Positions 1 through 8,504 of a stretch of DNA of 64,000 nt are shown here, piece by piece. The position numbers were made by a program, and so were the translations under genes. The DNA lies in NCBI RefSeq assembly GCF_036237315.1, contig NZ_CP108356.1, positions 2,662,501 to 2,726,500 of the forward strand, read 5' to 3'. The first letter of the stretch is position 1. Every line of letters starts with the position of its first letter. The stretch comes from Streptomyces sp. NBC_01351 (GTDB taxonomy: Bacteria > Actinomycetota > Actinomycetes > Streptomycetales > Streptomycetaceae). The notes beneath the pieces were generated by a model, which was given only the letters and a program-made list of their open reading frames with translations, did not search any database and was not told the DNA's origin.

Positions 1-686
1 TCGGCGTGGAGGTCGTGGACGGCGCCGAGCACGGCGGCGGAGTCGCCGTTCGAGGCCTTGGGCATGCCGTCGCCGAGCCGGGCGGCCACGGGCACCCCGC
101 TGGCGAGCGGGCCGTCGCCGACCGGGACCACGCCGACCACCACGTAGGGGTGGTCGGTGCGCGAGGCGAGGTGCGCGATGACGTCCTCGGCGGCGTCGGG
201 CTCGCCCACGACCAGGACGCGGCTGACCGCGTGGGCCTCGCGGCGGGCGGCGGTGAGGTGACGGTAGGTCAGTTTGTGGCAGGCGACGGTGATGAGGAGG
301 GCGGGCAGCAGCGCGCCCAGGGCGGACAGCCGCGGCGTGGACTCCTCGGTCACCACACGGGCCACGGCCAGAACGCCGATCAGAATCAGCCAGTCGTGTA
401 CGACGGGCAGCACTCCGCGGGACTCCCCGAGGACCCGGGTCGCGTACCGCCGGCGCAGCGCCTGCACCCCGGTCCACGCGAGCGCGGCGGCGAGGGCGCA
501 GGAGAGGGGTCGTGCCTGCTGGGCGGCCTGGAAGACGAGGGCTACGGGTACCGCGGCTCCGAGGAAGTCGGCGGCGAGGGCGGCGGGCAGGTACCAACGG
601 GCCTTGTCGCCGAGGTGCCGCGCGGGCACCAAGGAGTCACGGGCCGTCTTGGCCACTCTTTGCGCAGGAATATGGACATGCCTCAT
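1..686 (-). CDS. Polyprenyl-phosphate sugar transferase, N-terminal part (runs off the left edge)
   Basis: Only the first 228 codons are in the window; the reading frame stays open to base 1. The start ATG (684-686) follows a GGGGGG-rich ribosome site. The protein begins with a short basic stretch, then hydrophobic segments around residues 30-60 and 85-130, then a Rossmann-like segment beginning SRVLVVGEPDAAEDV. This matches the membrane and CoA-binding-like N-terminal half of exopolysaccharide polyprenyl glycosylphosphotransferases (WbaP/CpsE type), which transfer a sugar phosphate to undecaprenyl phosphate at the membrane to start polysaccharide assembly. The catalytic bacterial sugar transferase domain would lie beyond the edge, so the family call rests on the N-terminal half and is tentative. 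It is divergent from the protease gene on its right. Confidence 0.7.
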   Translation of the reverse strand, partial: MRHVHIPAQRVAKTARDSLVPARHLGDKARWYLPAALAADFLGAAVPVALVFQAAQQARPLSCALAAALAWTGVQALRRRYATRVLGESRGVLPVVHDWLILIGVLAVARVVTEESTPRLSALGALLPALLITVACHKLTYRHLTAARREAHAVSRVLVVGEPDAAEDVIAHLASRTDHPYVVVGVVPVGDGPLASGVPVAARLGDGMPKASNGDSAAVLGAVHDLHA

Positions 687-1068
687 GGGCCCCCCTGGCA
701 CGTGGTCTATGACAGTGGCGAGTGTCCACGGCTTCCCCGGGCAACGGACATCTGTCGCACCGAGAAACAGTACGACAAACGCCAGTACGGTTAATGCCGT
801 TTGCCGCAACACGGCCTCTCGTTGCCCAAGTGTTAGCAACCGGTACCAGTTGTTCCGAATGCTGGGCGCCCCGGCATGCACGCACATGTGAACAGTCCGC
901 ATACCGGATATGTCTCTTCGGACAACGAACCGTTTTTGGCCAATCATTTGACGCGGTCCTGACATTAATCGCCGCGGGTGGCACTCTTCGACCGTTCATC
1001 GCACCAGCCCTGATCTGCCCGGAGGCCCACCCAGCCATCCGGAACCCCCCTTGCAGAAGGAGTCTGCG
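687..1068. other. Divergent intergenic region, sugar transferase / M4 protease
   Basis: This 382-base AT-richer stretch separates two divergently transcribed genes. It contains a TTGACG hexamer near 949-954 that could serve as a -35 box for the protease, but no convincing -10 box at normal spacing. A loose inverted repeat GTCCG/CGGAC lies near 894-920. I see no gene in it on either strand; short frames here lack Streptomyces codon bias. Confidence 0.4.
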
Positions 1069-3333
1069 TTGAGTCCCACCCCCCAAAGGCGTGCCACTGC
1101 GGTCGGCGCGCTCGTAGCCGCGGCAGCCCTGCTCGCCGTCGGCATACAGGCCACTTCCGCAACCGCCGACGCCACCGCGTCGAAGGCACCCGCGGCCGCC
1201 AAGTCCAATCCGGGCGCGGCCAACCTCAAACTCAGCGCTTCGGAGCGTGCGACGCTCCTCGCCGAGGCCAACTCGACCACGGCGCAGGCCGCCAAGACCC
1301 TCGGCCTCGGCAGTGGCGAGAAGCTCGTCGTCCGTGACGTGGTCAAGGACGCGGACGGCACCACGCACACCACGTACGAGCGCACCTACGACGGTCTGCC
1401 CGTCCTCGGCGGTGACCTCACCATCCACGCCAAGGACGGCGTCACCAAGAGCGTGACGAAGGCGACCCACCACGAGATCAAGGTGGACACCACCGCCACG
1501 GTCACCCCGGCCGCCGCCGAGAGCCAGGCGATATCCGCCGCCAACGCCGAGGGTGCCAAGGACGCCAAGCCCTCCAAGAACGCCCGCAAGGTGGTCTGGG
1601 CCGCCGAGGGCGCTCCGGTCCTCGCCTTCGAGACCGTCGTCGGCGGCATGCAGCACGACGGCACCCCGAGCGAGCTCCACGTGGTGACCGACGCCAAGAC
1701 CGGCGCCAAGATCACCGAGTGGCAGGCCGTCGAGACCGGCACCGGCAACACCATGTACAGCGGCCAGGTGACCATCGGCACCTCGCAGTCGGGCAGCAAC
1801 TTCACGCTGAACGACGCCACCCGCGGCGGCCACAAGACGAACAACCTCAACCGGGCCACCTCCGGCACCGGCACCCTCTTCTCCGGCACGGACGACATCT
1901 GGGGCAACGGCCTGCCGGCCAACCTGGAGACGGCCGCCGCCGACGCGCACTACGGCGCGCAGGTGACGTGGGACTACTACAAGAACGTCCACGGCCGCAA
2001 CGGTCTGCGCAACGACGGGGTCTCCCCGTACAGCCGCGTCCACTACGGCAACAACTACGTGAACGCGTTCTGGCAGGACTCCTGCTTCTGCATGACCTAC
2101 GGCGACGGTGACGGCAACGCCAAGCCGCTCACCTCCACCGACGTGGCCGCGCACGAGATGACCCACGGTCTGACCTCGGTCACCGGCAACATGACGTACA
2201 GCGGTGAGCCCGGCGGTCTGAACGAGGCGACCTCCGACATCTTCGCGGCGGCCGTCGAGTTCTACGCCAACAACCCGCAGGACGTCGGCGACTACCTGGT
2301 CGGCGAGAAGATCGACATCCGCGGCAACGGCACCCCGCTGCGCTACATGGACAAGCCGAGCAAGGACGGCTCGTCCAAGGACGCCTGGTACTCGGGCATC
2401 GGCTCGATCGACGTCCACTACTCCTCGGGCCCGGCCAACCACTGGTACTACCTGGCTTCCGAGGGCTCGGGCGCCAAGGTCGTCAACGGCGTGAGCTACG
2501 ACTCGCCGACCTCCGACGGCCTCCCGGTCACCGCGATCGGCCGCGACGCCGCCTCGAAGATCTGGTTCCGCGCGCTGACCACGGGCCTGTTCCGGTCGAA
2601 CACCAACTACGCGGCGGCCCGTACGGCCACCCTGCAGGCGGCGGCCGACCTCTACGGAGCCGGCTCGACCACCTACAACAACGCGGCCAACGCCTGGGCG
2701 GCCATCAACGTCGGCCCGCGCATCGTGAACGGCGTCTCGGTCACCAACCCGGGCAACCAGAACACCGTCACGGGCAGCGCCGTCAGCCTCCAGATCCAGG
2801 CCACCAGCACCAACGCGGGTGCCCTGAGCTACGCGGCGACCGGTCTCCCGGCCGGCCTGTCGATCAACTCCTCGACCGGCCTGATCACCGGTACCGCCAA
2901 CACCGCGGGCACGTCCAACGTGACCGTGACGGTGACGGACTCCGCGAACCAGACCGGCACGGCGGCGTTCACCTGGACGGTCGGCACCCAGCAGCAGACC
3001 GTCTTCGAGAACACCACGGACTACGCGATCAGCGACAACTCCACCGTCGAATCGCCGGTCACCGTGAACCGCACCGGCAACGCGCCGAGCACCCTCAAGG
3101 TGGATGTGAACATCCTCCACACCTACATCGGTGACCTGAAGGTGGACCTCGTCGCCCCGGACGGCACCCTCTACAACCTGCACAACCGGACCGGCAGCAG
3201 CACCGACAACATCATCAAGTCCTACACGGTCAACGCCTCCTCCGAGGTGGCCCAGGGCGTGTGGAAGCTGCGTGTCAACGACAACGCGAACATCGACACC
3301 GGCAAGATCGACAGCTGGAAGCTCACCTTCTGA
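1069..3333 (+). CDS. Secreted M4 (thermolysin-like) zinc metalloprotease with Ig-like and P domains
   Basis: The start is TTG at 1069 with ribosome site AGAAGGAG at 1055-1062; a TTG at 1051 would put that site inside the gene. The 754-residue protein has a signal peptide (RR near residue 6, hydrophobic core to about residue 25, then a TSATADA cleavage region), an inhibitory propeptide to about residue 200, and an M4 catalytic domain. Zinc ligands and catalytic residues are visible: HEMTH at 362-366, the downstream Glu of NEATSD at 386 and the His of DVHYSSGP at 450. A putative Ig-like repeat follows (about 555-645), then a C-terminal proprotein-convertase P domain of about 110 residues. The enzyme should be exported, auto-processed and degrade extracellular protein. 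A strong hairpin follows at once. It corresponds to the neutral protease next to the glycogen genes in S. coelicolor (recalled). Confidence 0.93.
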   Translation: MSPTPQRRATAVGALVAAAALLAVGIQATSATADATASKAPAAAKSNPGAANLKLSASERATLLAEANSTTAQAAKTLGLGSGEKLVVRDVVKDADGTTHTTYERTYDGLPVLGGDLTIHAKDGVTKSVTKATHHEIKVDTTATVTPAAAESQAISAANAEGAKDAKPSKNARKVVWAAEGAPVLAFETVVGGMQHDGTPSELHVVTDAKTGAKITEWQAVETGTGNTMYSGQVTIGTSQSGSNFTLNDATRGGHKTNNLNRATSGTGTLFSGTDDIWGNGLPANLETAAADAHYGAQVTWDYYKNVHGRNGLRNDGVSPYSRVHYGNNYVNAFWQDSCFCMTYGDGDGNAKPLTSTDVAAHEMTHGLTSVTGNMTYSGEPGGLNEATSDIFAAAVEFYANNPQDVGDYLVGEKIDIRGNGTPLRYMDKPSKDGSSKDAWYSGIGSIDVHYSSGPANHWYYLASEGSGAKVVNGVSYDSPTSDGLPVTAIGRDAASKIWFRALTTGLFRSNTNYAAARTATLQAAADLYGAGSTTYNNAANAWAAINVGPRIVNGVSVTNPGNQNTVTGSAVSLQIQATSTNAGALSYAATGLPAGLSINSSTGLITGTANTAGTSNVTVTVTDSANQTGTAAFTWTVGTQQQTVFENTTDYAISDNSTVESPVTVNRTGNAPSTLKVDVNILHTYIGDLKVDLVAPDGTLYNLHNRTGSSTDNIIKSYTVNASSEVAQGVWKLRVNDNANIDTGKIDSWKLTF

Positions 3334-3375
3334 CCCCCACCGGGGCCGAGTGAGCACCTGCTGAACCGTTAGACA

Positions 3376-3414
3376 CGGGGCCGCCCGGGAGAAGACCTCC
3401 CCGGGCGGCCCTGT
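3376..3414 (+). terminator. Intrinsic-type hairpin after the M4 protease
   Basis: Perfect 12-base arms GGGCCGCCCGGG and CCCGGGCGGCCC flank a short AGAAGACCT-type loop about 45 bases after the stop codon. As usual in this GC-rich background there is no strong U tract. Confidence 0.75.
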
Positions 3415-3511
3415 CCCATGGGCCCGTGGCCGGACGGGACCACGGGCCCCCGGTCCGGGGACCTTCGCCACCGGCCCGCGCACTCCCGTACGGGGACACT
3501 GGGAACGAGCA

Positions 3512-3531
3512 AACCTACGCAACCGTAGGTT
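3512..3531. promoter_or_regulatory. Perfect inverted repeat, probable TetR-type operator
   Basis: Arms AACCTACG and CGTAGGTT are perfect complements around CAAC. The site lies 33 bases before the start of the decayed nitronate monooxygenase-like gene, where an operator overlapping its promoter would be expected. The shape resembles TetR-family operators. The TetR of this window (31141) has a different operator, so the cognate regulator is probably elsewhere. Confidence 0.55.
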
Positions 3532-4018
3532 CGGGTGACCCCCCGAGTGACGGACGTGCCCCCATGCCGCAGATCCCCCCGAACGTCCCTGCTGCGCCCG
3601 CCGCGCAGCGGCCCTGGCTGATCCAGGGCGGCATGGGCGTCGGGGTCTCCGGCCGGCGGCTGGCCAGGGCCGTGTCCCTGGAGGGACAGCTGGGCGTGGT
3701 GTCCGGGACCGCGCTGGACGTCGTACTGGCCCGCGTCCTGCAGACCGGCGATCCGGGCGGGCACGCCCGCCGCGCACTGGCCGCCTTCCCGCTCCCCGAG
3801 CTCGCGCAGACCGCGCTCGACCGCTACTTCCGCGAGGACGGCCCGGGCGGGGGCGCCCCGATGCGGACCACCCCCCGGCTGCGCGCGACCGGCGGGGCCC
3901 CGGCCGAAATCCTCACCGTCCTCGGCAATTTCGTCGAGGTCTGGCTCGCGAAGGAGGGACACGATGGCATCGTCGGCATCAACTAGCTGGAAAAGATCCA
4001 ACTGGCCACCGCCCCCGC

Positions 4019-4049
4019 TGGGGGCACCTCCCAGCGGTAGCTGGGGGAG
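4019..4049. repeat. Short palindromic repeat inside the pseudogene (type A)
   Basis: A 31-base stretch beginning TGGGGGCACCTCCC and ending GTAGCTGGGGGAG is identical to 38189-38219, and its last 19 bases occur at 15501-15519 inside mak. It sits between codons for ATAPA and the continuation FGAILAG of the pseudogene and contains an in-frame TAG. Confidence 0.8.
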
Positions 4050-4239
4050 TTCGGCGCGATCCTGGCAGGCGTCGACCACGTGCTCGTGGGCGCGGGAGTC
4101 CCCGGCCAGATCCCTGCCCTCGCCTCGCGACTGGCGCGCTGCGAACCCTGCGTGACGAAGATCGCCGTCGAGGGCGACGTGAACCCGCTGGAGCACCTCT
4201 TCGACCCGGCCGCGCTGCTCGCCGGGCACTCCCCCGGCT

Positions 4240-4281
4240 ACCGCTGGTGGGGGTCCCCCCGGCGGAGCCAGGGGGAGGACC
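4240..4281. repeat. Second short palindromic repeat inside the pseudogene
   Basis: GGTGGGGGTCCCCCCGGCGG followed by AGCCAGGGGGAGG forms an imperfect hairpin of the same family as those at 15464, 38161 and 38969. It separates the AGHSPG and LRRPEVLAIV parts of the former protein. Confidence 0.7.
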
Positions 4282-4691
4282 CCCCGCCCGGCCCGCTGCG
4301 CCGCCCCGAGGTGCTGGCCATCGTGTCGCTGCCGGTGTGCGGCCGAGCCGGTGGCCGCGTACGTCCGCAAGGGCGGGGACGCGGCCGACACGAAGGGACG
4401 CCAGTGCCTGTGCAACGGCCTGCTGGCCACCATCGGCCTGGCGCAGCGGCGGCCCGGCGGCCGGGTGGAACCTCCGCTGGTGACGATCGGCAAGGACCTG
4501 TCGTTCCTGCCGAGGCTCGCCCCGGGCGCGGAGCCGTACTCGGCGGCGGACGTGGTGCGGTGGCTCTCGGCCGGGGTCGTCGGCCCTGCGGGACGGACCT
4601 GACCGGGTAGGCGTGCACGCACGTACGGGTCGTCCACGGGAGGGCCCCGGAAGCCCCGCGGCGCGGGGGCCGGGCCCTTGCGGGAGCCGGG

Positions 4692-5192
4692 TCAGCGGAA
4701 GGTGCCGAAGCCGCTGCCGAAGAAGTCCTCGTCACCGCCGCCGCCGTTCCAGTCGCCCCGGCCGTCCCCGTCACCGCCGCCGTTGCCGCCGCCGTTGCCG
4801 CCGTTCCAGTCGTGGTGGCCGTTGCCGCCCTCCCCGACCGGCTTGAAGAAGGCGGAGACGACCTCCACGTTCCGCACCCGCTCGCCCGGCTCCAGCACCA
4901 CCTCCGCCTCCCCGTTGCAGCCGCGGTTGTCGAAGAGCACGGCCAGCGACTCGGTGTCGTTCCTGACATCGATGGCGGGCTCGTCCCGGGAGGTGTGCGT
5001 CAGCACGTAGCAGGTGTCGTTCTCCTGGGGCCGGATCTGCCCGTCGCGCTCCTCGCCGGCCTCGTCCAGGAACCGGTAGTGCAGCACACCCAGGTTCCAG
5101 CCGTCGTGACCGTCGGCCAGCGACGGCCCGGCAGTGGGCAGGACGAGCGCGACGGCGCCGACGAGCACGGCGGCAGTGGTACCAAGACGCAT
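4692..5192 (-). CDS. Small secreted protein with Gly/Asn/Asp-rich tail, unknown function
   Basis: The start ATG at 5192 was chosen because it opens a clean signal peptide (MRLGTTAAVLVGAVALVLPT, cleavage near LADG); the open frame extends 39 codons further but without signal character. The ribosome site GAGGAA lies about 12 bases upstream. The mature part (about 140 residues) has two Cys (YVLT region and NRGCNG) that could form a disulfide, and looks beta-rich. The last 45 residues are a low-complexity Gly/Asn/Asp/Trp tail ending FFGSGFGTFR. I do not recognise a family. It is probably extracellular. It is convergent with the pseudogene and shares no obvious operon with glgP, which is 418 bases away. 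Confidence 0.75.
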   Translation of the reverse strand: MRLGTTAAVLVGAVALVLPTAGPSLADGHDGWNLGVLHYRFLDEAGEERDGQIRPQENDTCYVLTHTSRDEPAIDVRNDTESLAVLFDNRGCNGEAEVVLEPGERVRNVEVVSAFFKPVGEGGNGHHDWNGGNGGGNGGGDGDGRGDWNGGGGDEDFFGSGFGTFR

Positions 5193-5610
5193 GGGGGGTG
5201 TCCGTTCCTCGGGTCCGCGGACGCCGGTTCCGCCCGGCATCCGCGGGCAGCGTAGGAGCGCACCCCCCTGCCGAAACGATTCGTCGAGCCTGGCGCGCAC
5301 GCGGTTCACCCGTGAGGCCGGGTGGCCTCCGGCCCGGTCCAGGGGGCTCCGGCGGTGGAGGGCGGGCGGCTGGTGGACCCGCCGTCCGCCCCCCGAGGCC
5401 GTTTCCTGCGGATCAGGCCCGTACCCGCCGGCCCGGACGGGGCCGGGTGTGTGCCGGGGCGTCCCCGCAGGGCGACGAACACAACCACCCTCTGCCCACC
5501 GACCCCTCGAACCGTTCGACGCCCGAGGAGACGCCCCGGCGCGCGCCCGGACCCGGCCGGGCCGGCACCCGCACCGGCCCGATCCGAAGAAGCGGCCTGG
5601 CGCCGCGACG
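5193..5610. other. Intergenic region before the small secreted gene
   Basis: About 420 bases between the start of the secreted-protein gene and the end of glgP, both on the minus strand. Frames here are Arg/Pro/Gly-rich with no family resemblance. It should hold the promoter of the secreted gene and the end of the glgP transcript, but I cannot point to a clear promoter or hairpin. Confidence 0.35.
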
Positions 5611-8253
5611 TCACCGCAGCAGTACGCCGCCCCCCGCGTCCGTGTCCGTGTCCGCCGGGGCGGCGACCAGGCCCAGTTCGGCCGGGGTCGCCAGCAGCGG
5701 GTGCGCCGGCAGGATCCGTACCGTGTAGCCGAAGGGACCCGTGCGGTCGAGGGCGAGCGGGCCCTCGTACACCCAGCGCCCCTCCAGGTCAGGACCGGCG
5801 GCCGGCTTGAGCGGGAAGGTCCGCCCGTCCCGGATGACGTCCTGCGGGTCCACCCGCCCCGCGAAGGCCTGCACCTCCACGTCCTCGGGCGCGAGGGATT
5901 CCAGCGACACCTGCACCCGCAGGGTGAGGGTGGCCCCCAGCTCGGCGGTGCCGTTCACGGGAGCCGCGGCCAGCGCCTCCACGTGCTCGACGCCCACTCG
6001 CGGCCAGGCCGCCCGGACCCGCCCCTTCCACCAGGCGAGGTCGCGCGCCGCCTCGGGGGTCAGGGCCCGGTGGGCGCGCGCGGCCGGGGCGTAGAGCCGT
6101 TCCACGTACTCCCGCACCATCCGCCCCGCGAGCACCTTCGGCCCCAGCGACACGAGCGTGCGCCGGACCATCTCGATCCACCGCACCGGGAGCCCGGTGC
6201 GCCCGACGCGGTCGTAGAAGCGGGGCGCGACCCGGCCCTCGATCAGCTCGTAGAGGGCGTTCGCCTCCAGGTGGTCGCGGCGGTCCTCGTCCGCGCCGAG
6301 CCCGTCGGCGGTCGGGATGGCCCAGCCGAAGTCGGGCTCGAACCACTCGTCCCACCAGCCGTCCAGTACTGACAGGTTGAGGCAGCCGTTCAGGGCCGCC
6401 TTCATCCCGCTGGTCCCGCAGGCCTCCAGCGGCCGCAGCGGGTTGTTCAGCCAGACGTCGCAGCCCGGGTAGAGCTTCTGCGCCATCGCCATGCCGTAGT
6501 CGGGCAGGAAGACGATGCGGTGGCGCACCCGCGGGTCGTCCGCGAACCGCACCAGCTCCTGAACGAGCCGCTTCCCGCCGTCGTCCGCGGGGTGCGCCTT
6601 GCCCGCGACCACGATCTGCACCGGCCGGTCCGGGTCCAGCAGCAGCCTGCGCAGCCGCTCCGGGTCGCGCAGCATCAGCGTCAGCCGCTTGTACGAGGGC
6701 ACGCGCCGGGCGAAGCCGATGGTGAGCACGTCCGGGTCGAGTACGGAGTCCACCCAGCCCAGTTCGGCCTCGGCGGCCCCGCGCTGGCGCCAGGAGGCGC
6801 GCAGCCGGTCCCGTACCTCCTGCACCAGCTGCTCGCGCAGCACCCGCCGCAGGTCCCACACGTCCTGGTCCGGGATCTCGGCGACCGCGTCCCAGCGCTG
6901 GGACCCGCCCACCGACAGCGCGTCCTCGGTCCGGCCGGCCCCGATCTGGCGGGCTCCGAGCCGCACCACCTCGGGCGCCACCCAGGTCGGCGCGTGCACC
7001 CCGTTGGTGACCGACGCGATGGGCACGTCGGCCGGGTCGAAGCCGGGCCACAGACCAGCGAACATCTCCCGGCTGACCGCGCCGTGCAGGGTGGACACCC
7101 CGTTGGCGCGCTGCGCGAGGCGCAGGCCCATCACCGCCATGTTGAACACCCCGGGGTCACCGCCGGGATAGCTCTCCGCGCCCAGCTCCAGGATCCGCTC
7201 GACGGGTACCCCGGACAGCTCGCCCCCCTCCCCGAAGTGCCGGGCGACCAGGGACCGCTCGAAGCGGTCGATCCCGGCCGGGACGGGGGTGTGCGTGGTG
7301 AACACGGTCCCGGCGCGCACCGCCTCGACGGCGGCGTCGAAGCCGAGGCCCTGCTCCCGCTCCAGTTCCCTTATGCGCTCCAGCCCCAGGAACCCGGCGT
7401 GCCCCTCGTTGGTGTGGAACACCTCGGGGTCGGGATGCCCGGTGATCGCGCAGTACGCACGCACGGCGCGCACTCCCCCGATCCCCAGCAGCATCTCCTG
7501 CAACAGCCGGTGGTCGCTGCCGCCCCCGTAGAGCCGGTCGGTCACCTCGCGGGCGGCGGCGTCGTTGTCCTCGACGTCGGAGTCGAGGAGCAGCAGCGGT
7601 ACGCGGCCGACGCGGGCCTGCCAGATGTGCGCGTGCAGGGCCCGTCCGCCGGGCAGCGTCAGCGAGACCCGCGCCGGGGAGCCGTCCTCCTGACGCAGCA
7701 GCCCGAGCGGGAGTTCGTTGGGATCGAGTACGGGGTAGTGCTCCTGCTGCCAGCCGTCCCGCGACAGCGACTGCCGGAAGTAGCCGTGCCGGTACAGCAG
7801 TCCCACCCCGATGAGCGGAACGCCAAGGTCGCTGGCGGCCTTGAGGTGGTCCCCGGCGAGGATGCCGAGGCCGCCGGAGTACTGGGGCAGGGCGGCGGTG
7901 ATCCCGAACTCGGGCGAGAAGTAGGCGATCCCGGCCGGCAGCTCCGCGCCGTTCTCCTGTCCCTGGTACCACCTCCCGCCGTTGACGTAGTCATCGAGAT
8001 CGGCGGCGACGACGGCGAGCCGCCGCAGGAACCGGCGGTCGCCGGCCAGCTCCGCGAGCCGGGCGGCGGAGACGGCCCCGAGCAGCCGGACGGGATCACC
8101 GCCGGCTGCCTGCCAGCCCTCGGGGTCGACGGATTGGAAGAGTTCGCGGGTCTCGGCATGCCACGACCAGCGCAGGTTGCGCGCGAGGTCGGTGAGCGGC
8201 AGCAGGGTCTCGGGGAGGACGGGGCGCACGGTGAATCGACGGATAGCCTTCAC
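5611..8253 (-). CDS. glgP: Alpha-1,4-glucan (glycogen) phosphorylase, GT35
   Basis: The 880-residue enzyme releases glucose-1-phosphate from glycogen or maltodextrin ends using pyridoxal phosphate. The start GTG at 8253 gives the usual N-terminus KAIRRFTVRPVLP with AAGGTGGA just upstream; an in-frame GTG at 8262 would lack a ribosome site. The N-terminal domain with LTDLARNLRWSW (DUF3417) is typical of the actinobacterial/archaeal-type phosphorylases. HTNEGH, VNGVH and the PLP-lysine motif TSGMKAALNG (Lys618) are intact, followed by NLSVLDGWWDEW. The C-terminal 150 residues form the extra beta domain of this subfamily. It faces away from the glgE-treS-mak-glgB operon, so breakdown and GlgE-type synthesis of glucan are encoded side by side. 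Confidence 0.95.
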   Translation of the reverse strand: MKAIRRFTVRPVLPETLLPLTDLARNLRWSWHAETRELFQSVDPEGWQAAGGDPVRLLGAVSAARLAELAGDRRFLRRLAVVAADLDDYVNGGRWYQGQENGAELPAGIAYFSPEFGITAALPQYSGGLGILAGDHLKAASDLGVPLIGVGLLYRHGYFRQSLSRDGWQQEHYPVLDPNELPLGLLRQEDGSPARVSLTLPGGRALHAHIWQARVGRVPLLLLDSDVEDNDAAAREVTDRLYGGGSDHRLLQEMLLGIGGVRAVRAYCAITGHPDPEVFHTNEGHAGFLGLERIRELEREQGLGFDAAVEAVRAGTVFTTHTPVPAGIDRFERSLVARHFGEGGELSGVPVERILELGAESYPGGDPGVFNMAVMGLRLAQRANGVSTLHGAVSREMFAGLWPGFDPADVPIASVTNGVHAPTWVAPEVVRLGARQIGAGRTEDALSVGGSQRWDAVAEIPDQDVWDLRRVLREQLVQEVRDRLRASWRQRGAAEAELGWVDSVLDPDVLTIGFARRVPSYKRLTLMLRDPERLRRLLLDPDRPVQIVVAGKAHPADDGGKRLVQELVRFADDPRVRHRIVFLPDYGMAMAQKLYPGCDVWLNNPLRPLEACGTSGMKAALNGCLNLSVLDGWWDEWFEPDFGWAIPTADGLGADEDRRDHLEANALYELIEGRVAPRFYDRVGRTGLPVRWIEMVRRTLVSLGPKVLAGRMVREYVERLYAPAARAHRALTPEAARDLAWWKGRVRAAWPRVGVEHVEALAAAPVNGTAELGATLTLRVQVSLESLAPEDVEVQAFAGRVDPQDVIRDGRTFPLKPAAGPDLEGRWVYEGPLALDRTGPFGYTVRILPAHPLLATPAELGLVAAPADTDTDAGGGVLLR

Positions 8254-8378
8254 ACGTTCCACCTTCGCAGGGGATTGCGGATCGGAGCGGGGTCACCACG
8301 CTGTGCACCCTCGCATCACCCCCGGAAGGCTAGCGAGCCCGCCCCCTCCCGACCATGGCGCCTCAGCGGTGGCCGCGC

Positions 8379-8504
8379 TCAGCCGGACCAGCCGCGGCGC
8401 ACCACCTCCCGCGGCGTCTCCGGGATCTCGGCCTCCCGGACGGCGCGGGTGTCGGCGCGGGCGAGCACCCGCACCATGGCGGGGTTGGTCTCACCGAACG
8501 GCAT
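8379..8504 (-). CDS. 41-residue conserved-looking small protein
   Basis: A complete small gene: GGAGGA ribosome site about 8 bases before ATG (8502-8504), 41 codons, TGA at 8379-8381. All but one third codon position is G or C, which is far above what a random short frame needs here. The product starts MPFGETNPAMVRVLARADTR and is rich in Arg and Glu, with no signal or membrane segment. It overlaps the end of the upstream gene by 14 bases, so the two are probably translationally coupled and co-expressed. Function unknown; it may be a partner of the 289-residue protein. Confidence 0.65.
   Translation of the reverse strand: MPFGETNPAMVRVLARADTRAVREAEIPETPREVVRRGWSG

Larger units (their letters stand above)
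3564..4602 (+). pseudogene. Nitronate monooxygenase-like flavoprotein, decayed
   Basis: The start ATG at 3564 opens a typical beginning (WLIQGGMGVGVSGRRLARAV) of the nitronate monooxygenase / 2-nitropropane dioxygenase fold. The frame then breaks at least four times. Codon 141 (3984) is TAG where the family has Tyr (GIVGIN[Y]LEKIQLATAPA). A palindromic repeat at 4019-4049 has entered in frame and brings a second TAG. Another repeat at about 4240-4281 interrupts the segment before LRRPEVLAIVSLPV. After about 4340 the central flavin-binding part is missing and the reading shifts by +1 into the C-terminal end (VAAYVRKGGDAADTKGRQCLCNG). Remaining pieces are clearly homologous in order, so this is a dead gene rather than a sequencing slip at one place. 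The intact operator upstream suggests recent decay. Confidence 0.85.

Noticed and set aside
637..3777. 1046-codon open frame on the minus strand opposite the M4 protease
   Set aside because: Arg/Gly/Val-rich shadow of a well-supported gene; no domain, signal or ribosome site. Long antisense frames are normal at this GC content.
5306..5614. 102-codon minus-strand frame between the secreted gene and glgP
   Set aside because: Arg/Gly/Pro-rich composition without ribosome site or family resemblance; treated as intergenic.
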